Assembly (NCBI RefSeq): GCF_000316195.1
Contig: NZ_JH994111.1
Coordinates: forward strand, 1,332,840 to 1,396,839
DNA: 64,000 nucleotides
Direction: 5' to 3'
Source: Brachyspira hampsonii 30446
GTDB taxonomy: Bacteria > Spirochaetota > Brachyspiria > Brachyspirales > Brachyspiraceae
Part shown: positions 1 to 8,635 of the stretch, piece by piece
Layout of the letters: the number at the start of each line of letters is the position of its first letter
Position numbering within the stretch: the first letter of the stretch is position 1
Made by a program: the position numbers and the translations under genes
The notes under the pieces: model-generated
Told to the model about the DNA's origin: nothing
The model's input: the letters and a program-made list of their open reading frames with translations, nothing else
Database searches by the model: none

Positions 1-33
1 GACAAGACTTTATATAGATCTTGTCTTTTTTTT
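1..33 (+). terminator. Intrinsic terminator of a gene left of the window
   Basis: A perfect 7-bp stem (GACAAGA at 1-7, TCTTGTC at 19-25) is followed directly by eight T. The T-run is on the plus strand, so it ends a plus-strand transcript entering from the left. The region from here to 165 holds nothing else I recognise. Confidence 0.75.
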
Positions 34-164
34 ATATAAAAGATTATATGCCATATTTTATATAAATAGAGCATTAAGCTATACTCAGAATATATTATAA
101 AGCATTTTTATTACATTGCATATCTATTCTTTATATTATAAACAAGTATAACCCTATTAAAAGA

Positions 165-1901
165 TTAATCCTTTTTTATTTCTCTAGGGAAATCATATTC
201 CTCTAAAGGCAGCAATTTAGGAGCTTTTTCAGATATATCTCTAAGCTCTTTTGAATAGAAATACTCTGTACCTGAGATTTTTTTAGATATATATTTTCTC
301 ATGCTCGAAATATATATAGTAACTCCCGGGAAAAATCCTTCCATAGAAGTAATGCTGCTATGGTATAATTTTTCAAATTCTGCACTCATTTCATCTCTTT
401 TAGCCTCTAATTGGGCAGTCTCTCTTACAAGATTTGTAATTCTTTTGAGTATATCTTTTATACCTTCTCTTTTGTTAGGCGGTATTCTCTCTATAAAGGC
501 TTTTGGATTTTTAAAATACTCTGTACCTAAAAGGGATTTAATCTTACTCATTTCTTCCTTATTGGTTTTCACTGTTGCAACAATGTTTTTAAACTCTGCA
601 TCAGCTTCAGCATCTCTTCCAACTGTAATAGTAGTTTTTGCTTCACTCATAGAACCTATGCTTTTAGCCCAAACACCATTCAAAGCCTTAACATTTCCGC
701 CAATAATAACGCCCTTACCTTCCAATACAATAACCCTATCATTTCCTGCTATTTCAGCATTAACAAGCTGCTGAGCCAATACATCTCCTTTACATATTAT
801 ATTGGCATTTCTAATGAATTGAGAATACATCTTTCCATTAACATGTATTGTACTATTAGGACCTCCTATTATGCCTCCGGATACTATCAAATTACCGGCA
901 CATTCTATATATGCATCTTCAATATTACCATGAACATATATATCACCCTCTGTTTTTATAGAAAATCCAGGAGCAACATTATCCCTAATGATAAGAGAAC
1001 CATTAACTTCAATATTACCTGTTGATAAATCTACCTTATCTATTTCAGCTACCGTACTAACTGATAAAGTGCTATTATGATTGCTTAATATTCCTCTAAT
1101 ACCGCTTCTAATAGTAATACCATCATCATCAACAACTATATTTTTTCCTAATTTATAGCAAGGATCATCATCATAATGTGCTTCCATAAGAACATCATAT
1201 ATATCAAGACCATCAATAGAAGGTTTTTCTTCCATAAAATGAGCTATTTGAATTCCTGCTTCTATATTATGAATAAATCCCCGTTCTTTAAAGTCTATAG
1301 AACCTGTTTCAGACTCTTTTCCGCTATCCAAAGTAAAATCATAATCAAGTATAACCTTTTGAATATTACCATCTATAGGCTTTCTGCCTTCCACAAATAC
1401 ACACATAACCCCTTCATCATATTTCAAATTATGTGCTACAAGTTCGGCTATTTTATCATAATTAACCATTAATTTGATAGGCATTTCAGCTATGATAGCC
1501 TGTATTTCCTCAAGTGAAAGCTGCTTTTTCAAATGCTTTTGAGGAGGAAGAACCATTACGCCTCTCCATTTATCTCCTACATTGATAACAGGTATTACAG
1601 AAACTGATTTTAACTCATCATAAAATACATATCCGTAAACAGTACTTTTATAAACCCCTGTCATTTTATCAAATTTTACATTTTTACTAGCTTTTACACC
1701 CTCTCTTTTTGAAATTGATTTTAATACGGGATCTCCGGGACGAACATAATTTTTTAACAATTCATCATATAAACTATCATTATTGCTATCAACATCTACA
1801 ATTTGATCGTATACATCCCTTGTATTTATAAGATTATCATAATAAAATTCATAATTATTTGGATCAATTGATAATGTTTGATTTACAACTTCCTTAGCCA
1901 T
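165..1901 (-). CDS. FapA / DUF342 family protein
   Basis: A 578-residue cytoplasmic protein with no signal peptide or membrane segment. After an N-terminal domain of about 200 residues comes a glycine- and valine-rich stretch (about residues 260-430) of short repeats such as GNIEVNGSLIIRDN and GDIYVHGNIEDAY, the right-handed beta-helix typical of FapA (flagellar assembly protein A, DUF342). It is followed by a charged coiled coil (about 440-520). Family members are linked to flagellar assembly or to cell-surface and regulatory roles, but the exact role is not settled. The ATG has an AAGGAG site 5 nt upstream. It is the last gene of a minus-strand run, 31 bp after the methyltransferase gene. 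The family call rests on the repeat pattern; function in this organism is inferred. Confidence 0.8.
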   Translation of the reverse strand: MAKEVVNQTLSIDPNNYEFYYDNLINTRDVYDQIVDVDSNNDSLYDELLKNYVRPGDPVLKSISKREGVKASKNVKFDKMTGVYKSTVYGYVFYDELKSVSVIPVINVGDKWRGVMVLPPQKHLKKQLSLEEIQAIIAEMPIKLMVNYDKIAELVAHNLKYDEGVMCVFVEGRKPIDGNIQKVILDYDFTLDSGKESETGSIDFKERGFIHNIEAGIQIAHFMEEKPSIDGLDIYDVLMEAHYDDDPCYKLGKNIVVDDDGITIRSGIRGILSNHNSTLSVSTVAEIDKVDLSTGNIEVNGSLIIRDNVAPGFSIKTEGDIYVHGNIEDAYIECAGNLIVSGGIIGGPNSTIHVNGKMYSQFIRNANIICKGDVLAQQLVNAEIAGNDRVIVLEGKGVIIGGNVKALNGVWAKSIGSMSEAKTTITVGRDAEADAEFKNIVATVKTNKEEMSKIKSLLGTEYFKNPKAFIERIPPNKREGIKDILKRITNLVRETAQLEAKRDEMSAEFEKLYHSSITSMEGFFPGVTIYISSMRKYISKKISGTEYFYSKELRDISEKAPKLLPLEEYDFPREIKKD

Positions 1902-1932
1902 ATATTCTCCTTAAAAAAACAAATCAGCATAC

Positions 1933-2736
1933 TCAACTTTTTTTACATAAGAAGAGCATAACATCACCCATATTAAATAATTTAACATATTTATCAAAAA
2001 AAGCTTTAATTATTTTATTGGGCTTTTTCTCTATAGGTATAGACCCCCAAGAAAAATCACTGATTATCTTAAAACCTATACTTTCCATATATTTATACAA
2101 TGTAGTCTTTGAAAATAGCCATAAATGCTGCGGCATTACTGCTCTCCAAGCTCCCCCATATCTTTTAGCAAACAACCCATCTGCATTCGGAGTTGTTATT
2201 GCTAAATAACCGCCTTTGGCAAGTATTCTGTAAATTTCTTTAAGAGTATCCGCCGGATTAGGAACATGTTCTATAACATGCGAAAAATGTATGAAAGAAA
2301 AATATTCACTATCAAATCCGACATCAAGCAAAGGTTTTTCATGCACTGTTATACCATAATTTTTTCTAGCATACTCAGCCGAAGATGAACATATTTCAAT
2401 ACCTTGTGCATTATAACCTTTAGTTTTTAAATAATTTAACATCATACCCGTAGCACAGCCTATATCAAGAACATTTTTATTAGGAAGTTTGCTTTCTATT
2501 TTTTCAAAACCTATATCCCTCATAGCAAGCTTCATAAGTCCAAAAAAATTTTCCTGATTAGCTACTTCATACTCAAAATAATTATCACTATATATATCAT
2601 CTATTTCTTCCTGACTCAAAACAGGATACTGATATATAAGTCCGCAATTTAAACATTTATTATAGCTCACTAAATCTGTTTTTATATAAACTTCAGACTC
2701 AGTGCTACCGCAAAATTCACATTCTTTCTTTTCCAC
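1933..2736 (-). CDS. Class I SAM-dependent methyltransferase with N-terminal zinc ribbon
   Basis: The protein starts with two CxxC pairs (C6/C9 and C28/C31 from the start chosen here), a probable zinc ribbon, followed by a Rossmann methyltransferase fold of the Methyltransf_23 kind. The glycine loop is VLDIGCATGMML and the later HFSHVIEHVPNP segment matches motif IV. Proteins with this layout often methylate sugars or lipids made for the cell surface; the substrate here cannot be read. A longer reading frame begins with TTG at 2751, but that TTG is part of the Shine-Dalgarno sequence TTGGAGAG. The GTG at 2736, 9 nt after GGAG, is the better start. The gene lies between the FapA-type gene and the PASTA gene on the same strand. 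Confidence 0.8.
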   Translation of the reverse strand: MEKKECEFCGSTESEVYIKTDLVSYNKCLNCGLIYQYPVLSQEEIDDIYSDNYFEYEVANQENFFGLMKLAMRDIGFEKIESKLPNKNVLDIGCATGMMLNYLKTKGYNAQGIEICSSSAEYARKNYGITVHEKPLLDVGFDSEYFSFIHFSHVIEHVPNPADTLKEIYRILAKGGYLAITTPNADGLFAKRYGGAWRAVMPQHLWLFSKTTLYKYMESIGFKIISDFSWGSIPIEKKPNKIIKAFFDKYVKLFNMGDVMLFLCKKS

Positions 2737-2807
2737 TGTAAGACTCTCCAATATATATTCGGAAAAAAAGATTGTTTCTTTACATCTTCAACAACATATC
2801 ATATATT

Positions 2808-3449
2808 CTATTGAATGTTAGATTCTTTTTTATTAACAGTTAATATTATCTCGCTATTAACTCCAACTACCTCCTCTGCTGCTGGAATTTGAGATAATAC
2901 TACATCATTTTCATACATATCATCAGATACATTTACTTTAGGTAAAAGTGTTACATTAGTCATGCTATTTAAAACTTCATTACTAATTATACTGAGAGCT
3001 TCATTATACTTCATACCTGTAACATCCGGCATTTTTATAAGAGATTGCTCTGCAACATTAACCACCAAATATACTGTTCTGCCTCTTTTAACCTTTACTC
3101 CGCTTTTAGGCTCCTGACTTACAATAGTACCTAATGGGTAATTATCAAAATAATGTGTTTGAACATTAAGATTCATACCCTCTTTTTCTAACAAATTAAA
3201 TGCTTCAAATATCTCTTTTCCTTGAACATCTGGAAGTTTAAATGATTCGCCTCCGGATTTAACAACTATAAATACTATTAAAGTAACAACAATACCTTGT
3301 AAAACAAAAAGAAAAACAGCGAAAAGTATTAATCTTTTAAATACTAAAAATGACTTAGGATCACTGATTATACCATCAGGTAAAATTTTGTTTATTATTT
3401 TTTTTATAAAGAATAGTAATTTATTAAAAAATTCTTTTATTTTATCCAT
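2808..3449 (-). CDS. Membrane-anchored protein with two PASTA domains
   Basis: 213 residues. A basic N-terminal stretch is followed by one membrane helix (about residues 33-62), then two PASTA repeats outside the membrane, each beginning with a proline-aspartate motif (LPDVQGKEIFEAFNLLE and MPDVTGMKYNEALSII) and separated by the usual VVSQEP/VLSQIP-like segments. PASTA domains bind peptidoglycan or beta-lactam-like ligands and usually sit on Ser/Thr kinases or penicillin-binding proteins. No kinase or transpeptidase domain is present here, so this is a stand-alone PASTA protein. The ATG is only 2 nt past the fmt stop codon and has no close Shine-Dalgarno, so translation is probably coupled to fmt. 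Confidence 0.8.
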   Translation of the reverse strand: MDKIKEFFNKLLFFIKKIINKILPDGIISDPKSFLVFKRLILFAVFLFVLQGIVVTLIVFIVVKSGGESFKLPDVQGKEIFEAFNLLEKEGMNLNVQTHYFDNYPLGTIVSQEPKSGVKVKRGRTVYLVVNVAEQSLIKMPDVTGMKYNEALSIISNEVLNSMTNVTLLPKVNVSDDMYENDVVLSQIPAAEEVVGVNSEIILTVNKKESNIQ

Positions 3450-3451
3450 TT

Positions 3452-4387
3452 TTAATTAAAATATTCTCCTACAGCTAATTTATTTCCGCATAAAAACTCT
3501 TTAACAGTCTGCCTTTTTTTTCCTTCTCTTTGAAGTTCTTTTATTACATATAAACCATTAAGAGCCTCTATATAAATACCATTATTATTAATATCTACTA
3601 TTTTACCAAAATTACTGCTATTTGATTTACATATATATTCACTATTAAAAACTTTTATAGAAATATTTTTGTAAAAACAGTAAGCAGTAGGCCATCTTAC
3701 AAAAGCCCTTGTCATATTATGCAAACTAATAGCATCCTTTGAAAAATCAAGTCTGCCATCTTCTTTTTTTATCTTACTGCAATAAGTAGCCAAAGAATCA
3801 TCTTGCTTTATCATACTAGATATATATTTATCAGTATCTTTAAAAAACTCTTTTAATAAATATACTCCACTTTCTTTTATTTTATCATATAAATCATTAA
3901 ATTGCCAATTTTTATCTATACTAACCTCATGCTGAAGAATAATATCGCCTTCATCTAATTTAATATCCATTTTCTGCAATGTAGTGCCGCTTTTTTCAAA
4001 ACCATAAAGCAAAGCATGTTCTACAGGACTAGCCCCTCTAAGAATAGGAAGCAGAGAGCCATGAATATTAAGAGGCATTATTTTTGGCAAGGATAAAGTT
4101 CTCTTATTTAAGATTTTACCATAAGCTACTATTATAAGAAAATCAGGAGCTAAATCTAATAAAGTATTATAAAAATCATCTTTATTTATACTCTCCGGCT
4201 GAAAAAGATTAAGATGTTTATCTAATGCAATTTCTACTACAGGGGAATTGATAATATTGCCTTTTCTATCTTTTTTAGTATCTATAGGAGCTATTACTCC
4301 ATTAAGATTAACATTATCTAATTCCATTAATTGTAAGATACAATCTCTTGTAAAATCGGTTGAACCAGCTACTATAACATTATACAT
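3452..4387 (-). CDS. fmt: Methionyl-tRNA formyltransferase
   Basis: Formylates initiator Met-tRNA using 10-formyl-tetrahydrofolate. The N-terminal formyltransferase domain carries the folate-site motif HGSLLPILRGASP with its catalytic Asn/His region, then the family GTTLQKMDIKLDEGDII block. A C-terminal OB-like domain (about residues 205-311) binds the tRNA. Length (311) is normal. It is followed 2 nt later by the PASTA gene. Upstream there is no Shine-Dalgarno; a promoter (4398-4425) places the likely transcription start within a few bases of the ATG. Confidence 0.93.
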   Translation of the reverse strand: MYNVIVAGSTDFTRDCILQLMELDNVNLNGVIAPIDTKKDRKGNIINSPVVEIALDKHLNLFQPESINKDDFYNTLLDLAPDFLIIVAYGKILNKRTLSLPKIMPLNIHGSLLPILRGASPVEHALLYGFEKSGTTLQKMDIKLDEGDIILQHEVSIDKNWQFNDLYDKIKESGVYLLKEFFKDTDKYISSMIKQDDSLATYCSKIKKEDGRLDFSKDAISLHNMTRAFVRWPTAYCFYKNISIKVFNSEYICKSNSSNFGKIVDINNNGIYIEALNGLYVIKELQREGKKRQTVKEFLCGNKLAVGEYFN

Positions 4388-4397
4388 AACATTATTG

Positions 4398-4425
4398 ATT
4401 ATATATTTTTATTGTTAAAAGTCAA
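4398..4425 (-). promoter_or_regulatory. Sigma-70 type promoter of fmt
   Basis: On the minus strand a -35 box TTGACT (4420-4425), a 16-nt spacer and a perfect -10 TATAAT (4398-4403) are present. Only 10 nt separate the -10 box from the fmt ATG at 4387, so the transcript would have almost no leader. Confidence 0.6.
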
Positions 4426-4453
4426 ATATAAATTATCAAATAAATTAATAATG

Positions 4454-5905
4454 CTATTCTTCTATAACTTCTATGCCTTTTACATCAGACAAAAATTGAA
4501 TAAATAAATCCAATATTATAGGGTCTACTGCTATTTTATTTTCTGTAAACATCTTCTTCATAAATAATGCTACTTCCTGAGGATTTTTATTTCTACGACC
4601 TTCCATGAAACTTAATGTATCATATATATCCACTACCTCAAACATTTTAGCAGGAAAATATGCAAGTACATCTGCATTTATGATATCATCTGTTTCAAAA
4701 CTCATTAAAAAATCAACTTTATGTTTAGGATCATTTACTTTTTTATCCATAAAGTTCTTTAATATTCCGCTGCCGTAACCATAGCATTCATGATGAAGTC
4801 CTACAATTAAAGAGGCCTCATCTTTCTGATTTAATACATATTTCAAAAAGTAATATGCTTTAGCTGTATGGAAATCTTTAAAATCTCCGTCTTTAATAAA
4901 ATCATCTGTAGGTACAAAATCTGTCATATTAAGCATAGCTACATCATGATAAAAAGCACCTGTAGCATAACTTACTATTTCAGAGCCTGTAAACTTTCTT
5001 ATTCCAAGCCTAAATACATTTTCCAATTTTTCTATACTTTTAGAAATATTAAATCTGCTTAAAATAGTTCTGTATTTTTCGAGATATATGCTTTTATAAT
5101 CTTGTCTTAATTTACTGCTCAAACCTTTATTAAATATTTTATTATAATAGTATAAAAATTCTATCATAAGTATACATACCCTGTTACTATGACTTAATAT
5201 ATTTGAATCATCAAGCATATCTAAATTATCAAATATATCTCTATAAAAATATTCTTTTTCTAAATATGTTACTATAGCATTCATTATACTTGATATCATA
5301 ATTTCAGTTTCTGTATTAATAATATCATTTCTTTTTATACTAGCACTCTTTATATATTTTAAATGTCTGATAAAATCTAATCTTCCTATAATTCCCATTC
5401 CTGTTAATAAACGCTCTATATTAACTGCAATCTCTGATGTAACTTTTGGAGCTTTAGATTCTAATTTTAATTGATCCAGATTAGGTTTTAATAAATAAAG
5501 TCTGTTATTAACTCTCTCTTTTACTATTTTGGATAAGAGATCATTATTTGCAGTCTTTAATTTCTCATTATTATTTGATATGCAGTTTTTATAAATATGG
5601 TAAAAATATTCAAATTCTCCATATTTATTTTCATCTGTGCCGTCTATTACGCTGCTTTTATTAGTTTGAGGATTATTTAAATTAAAAAACTTTGTAGAAA
5701 ATGATGATATATAAAACTTAGCACCTTTAATTAAAGCATTATCTTTTTGCTCTAAAAGTACATTAACCGCTGTACCCGGTATAATGATGCTTATGCCGTC
5801 AGAGTTAATACAAGTAAGCTCTATATTTTCTTTAATTATCATTTCTTTCATTTCTATGATCTTATCAAAGTTAATCTCATAGTATTTGTTCATTGCCTTA
5901 AACAT
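4454..5905 (-). CDS. HD-GYP-like domain protein
   Basis: 483 residues, no signal peptide or clear membrane helix. The C-terminal half (about residues 225-480) follows the HD-GYP plan: HSNRV, then FYHDVAMLNM (the HD pair), GLHHECYGYGSG where canonical proteins have HHE-DG-GYP, and VVDIYDTLSF matching the terminal DxYDAL motif. HD-GYP proteins are c-di-GMP phosphodiesterases. Here the GYP signature is altered (GYGSG), so activity cannot be assumed and a c-di-GMP-sensing role is possible. The N-terminal 200 residues resemble nothing I recognise. A GGGAAG site precedes the ATG. It is probably co-transcribed with the small secreted-protein gene upstream. Confidence 0.65.
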   Translation of the reverse strand: MFKAMNKYYEINFDKIIEMKEMIIKENIELTCINSDGISIIIPGTAVNVLLEQKDNALIKGAKFYISSFSTKFFNLNNPQTNKSSVIDGTDENKYGEFEYFYHIYKNCISNNNEKLKTANNDLLSKIVKERVNNRLYLLKPNLDQLKLESKAPKVTSEIAVNIERLLTGMGIIGRLDFIRHLKYIKSASIKRNDIINTETEIMISSIMNAIVTYLEKEYFYRDIFDNLDMLDDSNILSHSNRVCILMIEFLYYYNKIFNKGLSSKLRQDYKSIYLEKYRTILSRFNISKSIEKLENVFRLGIRKFTGSEIVSYATGAFYHDVAMLNMTDFVPTDDFIKDGDFKDFHTAKAYYFLKYVLNQKDEASLIVGLHHECYGYGSGILKNFMDKKVNDPKHKVDFLMSFETDDIINADVLAYFPAKMFEVVDIYDTLSFMEGRRNKNPQEVALFMKKMFTENKIAVDPIILDLFIQFLSDVKGIEVIEE

Positions 5906-5943
5906 AATTTACTTCCCATATTTATTTTTTATAATTAATTAAT

Positions 5944-6558
5944 TTAATTTCCCATTTCTTGTAAAATTTCATCTATATGTTTAAGCTGTCTGTCTGCTGT
6001 TTTATTATAATCTATCTCGCCAAGTGCTATTTTGTATGCCTTATCAATCAAATTATCCATTTCAAGTTTAGCTTTATTTTTCATAACTTTATCTGCTAAT
6101 TCTTTAGTTAAAGCCCATCTTTCCTTAGCTAAATTATAGAAAAATACTGCATATTCAAAACTCTTCTTTATATCCTCATCAAACTGAGAATTATAAAAAT
6201 AATAATTTTCCTTGTCATAAAGCCCAGCAAGATAAATATAATTTTGTGTTATTAGATAGTTAAACTGCATATGCATAAGATCTTTATATCTGGTATAAGC
6301 CTCTTCTGTTTCAATAATTGTTAATGCCCTATTAACGAAATCAAAAGGTGCATTTAAAGCCCTTTCAAGATAATCTACATTTCTAAGCAAATCATATTCG
6401 CCGTAATAGGAAGGCAAAGAGTAAAGCCTGTAATAATCTTCTGCATAAACTATATAACCATAGTCTTTTTTCTCTACTATAGTGGACTCTTTCATGCCTA
6501 TTTTAGGGTATAGGCTTATACTAAATATAAAAACAAATAATAATATTATTTTTTTCAT
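5944..6558 (-). CDS. Small exported helical protein of unknown function
   Basis: 204 residues. A signal peptide-like start (KK then a hydrophobic ILLFVFIFSISLYP core) points to export; no lipobox cysteine is present. The mature part is rich in tyrosine, aspartate and lysine and looks mostly alpha-helical, with no cysteines and no motif I recognise. The Shine-Dalgarno is weak. It lies between the ankyrin gene and the HD-GYP-like gene on the same strand with short gaps, so it is likely part of that transcription unit. No function is assigned. Confidence 0.65.
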   Translation of the reverse strand: MKKIILLFVFIFSISLYPKIGMKESTIVEKKDYGYIVYAEDYYRLYSLPSYYGEYDLLRNVDYLERALNAPFDFVNRALTIIETEEAYTRYKDLMHMQFNYLITQNYIYLAGLYDKENYYFYNSQFDEDIKKSFEYAVFFYNLAKERWALTKELADKVMKNKAKLEMDNLIDKAYKIALGEIDYNKTADRQLKHIDEILQEMGN

Positions 6559-6619
6559 AATTCACAGCTTATAATTTAAATATCACTGTTTTTATTAACG
6601 GTATAAATAATATAATTCT

Positions 6620-8545
6620 TTATAAATTATTATTCTGCTTTTCTTCAGCCTCTTTTAAAATCTCAAATATAGCACTGTTATTATTATCCCTTGCTATATC
6701 TATAGGATACTTTCCTCTGTTATTTCTAACAAGAACATCAGCCCCTGATAACACTAATTCGCTTACTATATCAACATTTCCAGAATTAACAGCTTTATGC
6801 AAAGGAGTATCTCCGTCTTGATCTTGTATATTAAGATTAGGCTTTTTTTCTAATAACATTCTAACAATAGGAAGTTTTGAATATCCTGAAGCTATATGCA
6901 AAGCAGTATCTCCATATTTATCAACTGCATTTAAATCTACTTTCTGTGTTAATAGTATTCTAGTAATATTTTCTGCTCCGCTTTTTGAAGCTATCATTAA
7001 AGGAGTATAACTTGATATTCCTGCATAGTTTATATCCGCACCATTTTCAACTAATATCTGAAGTAAATCAACATTATCATTATTAATAGCATATTCAATT
7101 AAGCTCTCTCCATCTTTAGTTACAACTGAAAGATTAGCTTTATTAGCTATTAACAATTTTGTAAGCTCAACATCATTATTCATAACAGCAATAGTTAAAG
7201 GACTAAGACCATTACTGTCTTCCGCATTGATATTTGCTTTATTTTCTATTAAAAGCTTTATCATGTCATTTCTGCTTGATTCTATAGGACTGTTCATAGC
7301 ATATAAAAGAGGAGTTTTCTCTTCATAGCTTTTAGCATTAACATTAGCATTATTTTCTATTAAAACTTTAGCAAGGTCAATATCCCCATTATTTGCTGCA
7401 TACATCAAAGAAGTCCAGCCGTCATTGTCTGAAGAGTTTACATCCGCACCGTTTCTAAGAAGCACTTTAACCGTATCTATATATGAATTACCGCTTGCTA
7501 TTATTAATGCATTTTTTCCATTAACAAGTCTATTAAGTATATTTTTATCTATATTAGTAATTATTTTCTCCATTATTTTGGCACTGTCTGCCGATTTCTG
7601 CTGAACCAATACTAAATCCACAGGAGATGAACTAGTATTATTAAATTTAGAACCAGCAGCAGCCATTATTATATTTCCATATACATCACTTTCGCCTGCA
7701 TCTTCTATTTTAGCGCCTTTAGATACAAAATAATCAACTAATGCAGGATTAAGTGATAAAACAGCATTATAAAGTACAGTAGTTCCATCAGCATTTTTAT
7801 AATTAATATCCGCCCCATTATCTATTAAATAACGAACTATATTCTCATCACTATTTTGAATTGCATAACTTAAAATTGAAGGCTCTCTTTTTAAATCAAA
7901 TGAATTATCTAAAAGAAGTTTTATCATATTTTTATTAGTTTGAGAAACAGCATAATACATAGGATATTTTTCCACATCATTTCCTGTATAAGAACCATAT
8001 ACATTAGCCTTGCCTTCTTTTATAAGAAGTTCAGCTATTTTTGTATTATTATTGCTTATAGCTAAAATTAATGGAGTAATTCCTAAATTATTGGCGATTT
8101 CTGTATCTGCTTTATTTTCTATTAGGAATTTTACGGCTTTAAGATTATTATTTTGTACAGCATAAAATAATGGTGTTTGATTATTATTGCCTGTTTCATT
8201 AACATCAGCAGCATAATTATTGACCATTTCTTTTACAATGCTATCTCCGTATTTTTTCTTATATATTTCCTCACTGTATATTTCATAGTTTCTAACCATT
8301 TTCTCCATATCAGACTTGCCCTTTATAAATAAGAACAAACCTACAAGTATACCGGCACCAATAAAAAGTACGAATACTATAGCAATTGCTACAACTGCAA
8401 CTTTGAATATATATTTTTTATTTTCTTCTGCTTCTTTAGCTTTATCTATTCTTTGAATATTAGAATTTACATTATTATTTGAATTGTTTTGATTATTATT
8501 AATTAAATTATTATTTTCACTGTTATTATTTTCTAAATTTTCCAT
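6620..8545 (-). CDS. Membrane-anchored ankyrin-repeat protein
   Basis: 641 residues. An asparagine-rich N-terminus (about residues 1-35) precedes one strongly hydrophobic helix (about 48-73). The rest is a long array of about fifteen 33-residue ankyrin repeats with the pattern GxTPLxxAxxxxxxxIVxxLLxxGADxN, for example DGWTSLMYAANNGDIDLAKV and DGDTPLHKAVNSGNVDIVSE. Ankyrin arrays bind other proteins. The likely layout is a short cytoplasmic tail and a large periplasmic array, but topology is an inference. Ankyrin proteins are frequent in Brachyspira; a second, much smaller one lies at 33685-34026. Confidence 0.85.
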   Translation of the reverse strand: MENLENNNSENNNLINNNQNNSNNNVNSNIQRIDKAKEAEENKKYIFKVAVVAIAIVFVLFIGAGILVGLFLFIKGKSDMEKMVRNYEIYSEEIYKKKYGDSIVKEMVNNYAADVNETGNNNQTPLFYAVQNNNLKAVKFLIENKADTEIANNLGITPLILAISNNNTKIAELLIKEGKANVYGSYTGNDVEKYPMYYAVSQTNKNMIKLLLDNSFDLKREPSILSYAIQNSDENIVRYLIDNGADINYKNADGTTVLYNAVLSLNPALVDYFVSKGAKIEDAGESDVYGNIIMAAAGSKFNNTSSSPVDLVLVQQKSADSAKIMEKIITNIDKNILNRLVNGKNALIIASGNSYIDTVKVLLRNGADVNSSDNDGWTSLMYAANNGDIDLAKVLIENNANVNAKSYEEKTPLLYAMNSPIESSRNDMIKLLIENKANINAEDSNGLSPLTIAVMNNDVELTKLLIANKANLSVVTKDGESLIEYAINNDNVDLLQILVENGADINYAGISSYTPLMIASKSGAENITRILLTQKVDLNAVDKYGDTALHIASGYSKLPIVRMLLEKKPNLNIQDQDGDTPLHKAVNSGNVDIVSELVLSGADVLVRNNRGKYPIDIARDNNNSAIFEILKEAEEKQNNNL

Positions 8546-8635
8546 AAACTTAACCTGCCAAACTAAATTTTGAGAAATATAATAACATATTTTTAATAAA
8601 TTTTAAAGGCTGAAATAAAAAATTTATATACCAAC

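Noticed and set aside
301-774. 157-codon open frame on the plus strand inside the FapA-type gene
   Set aside because: Antisense to a gene with a clear family pattern and a proper ribosome site; it has no features of its own.
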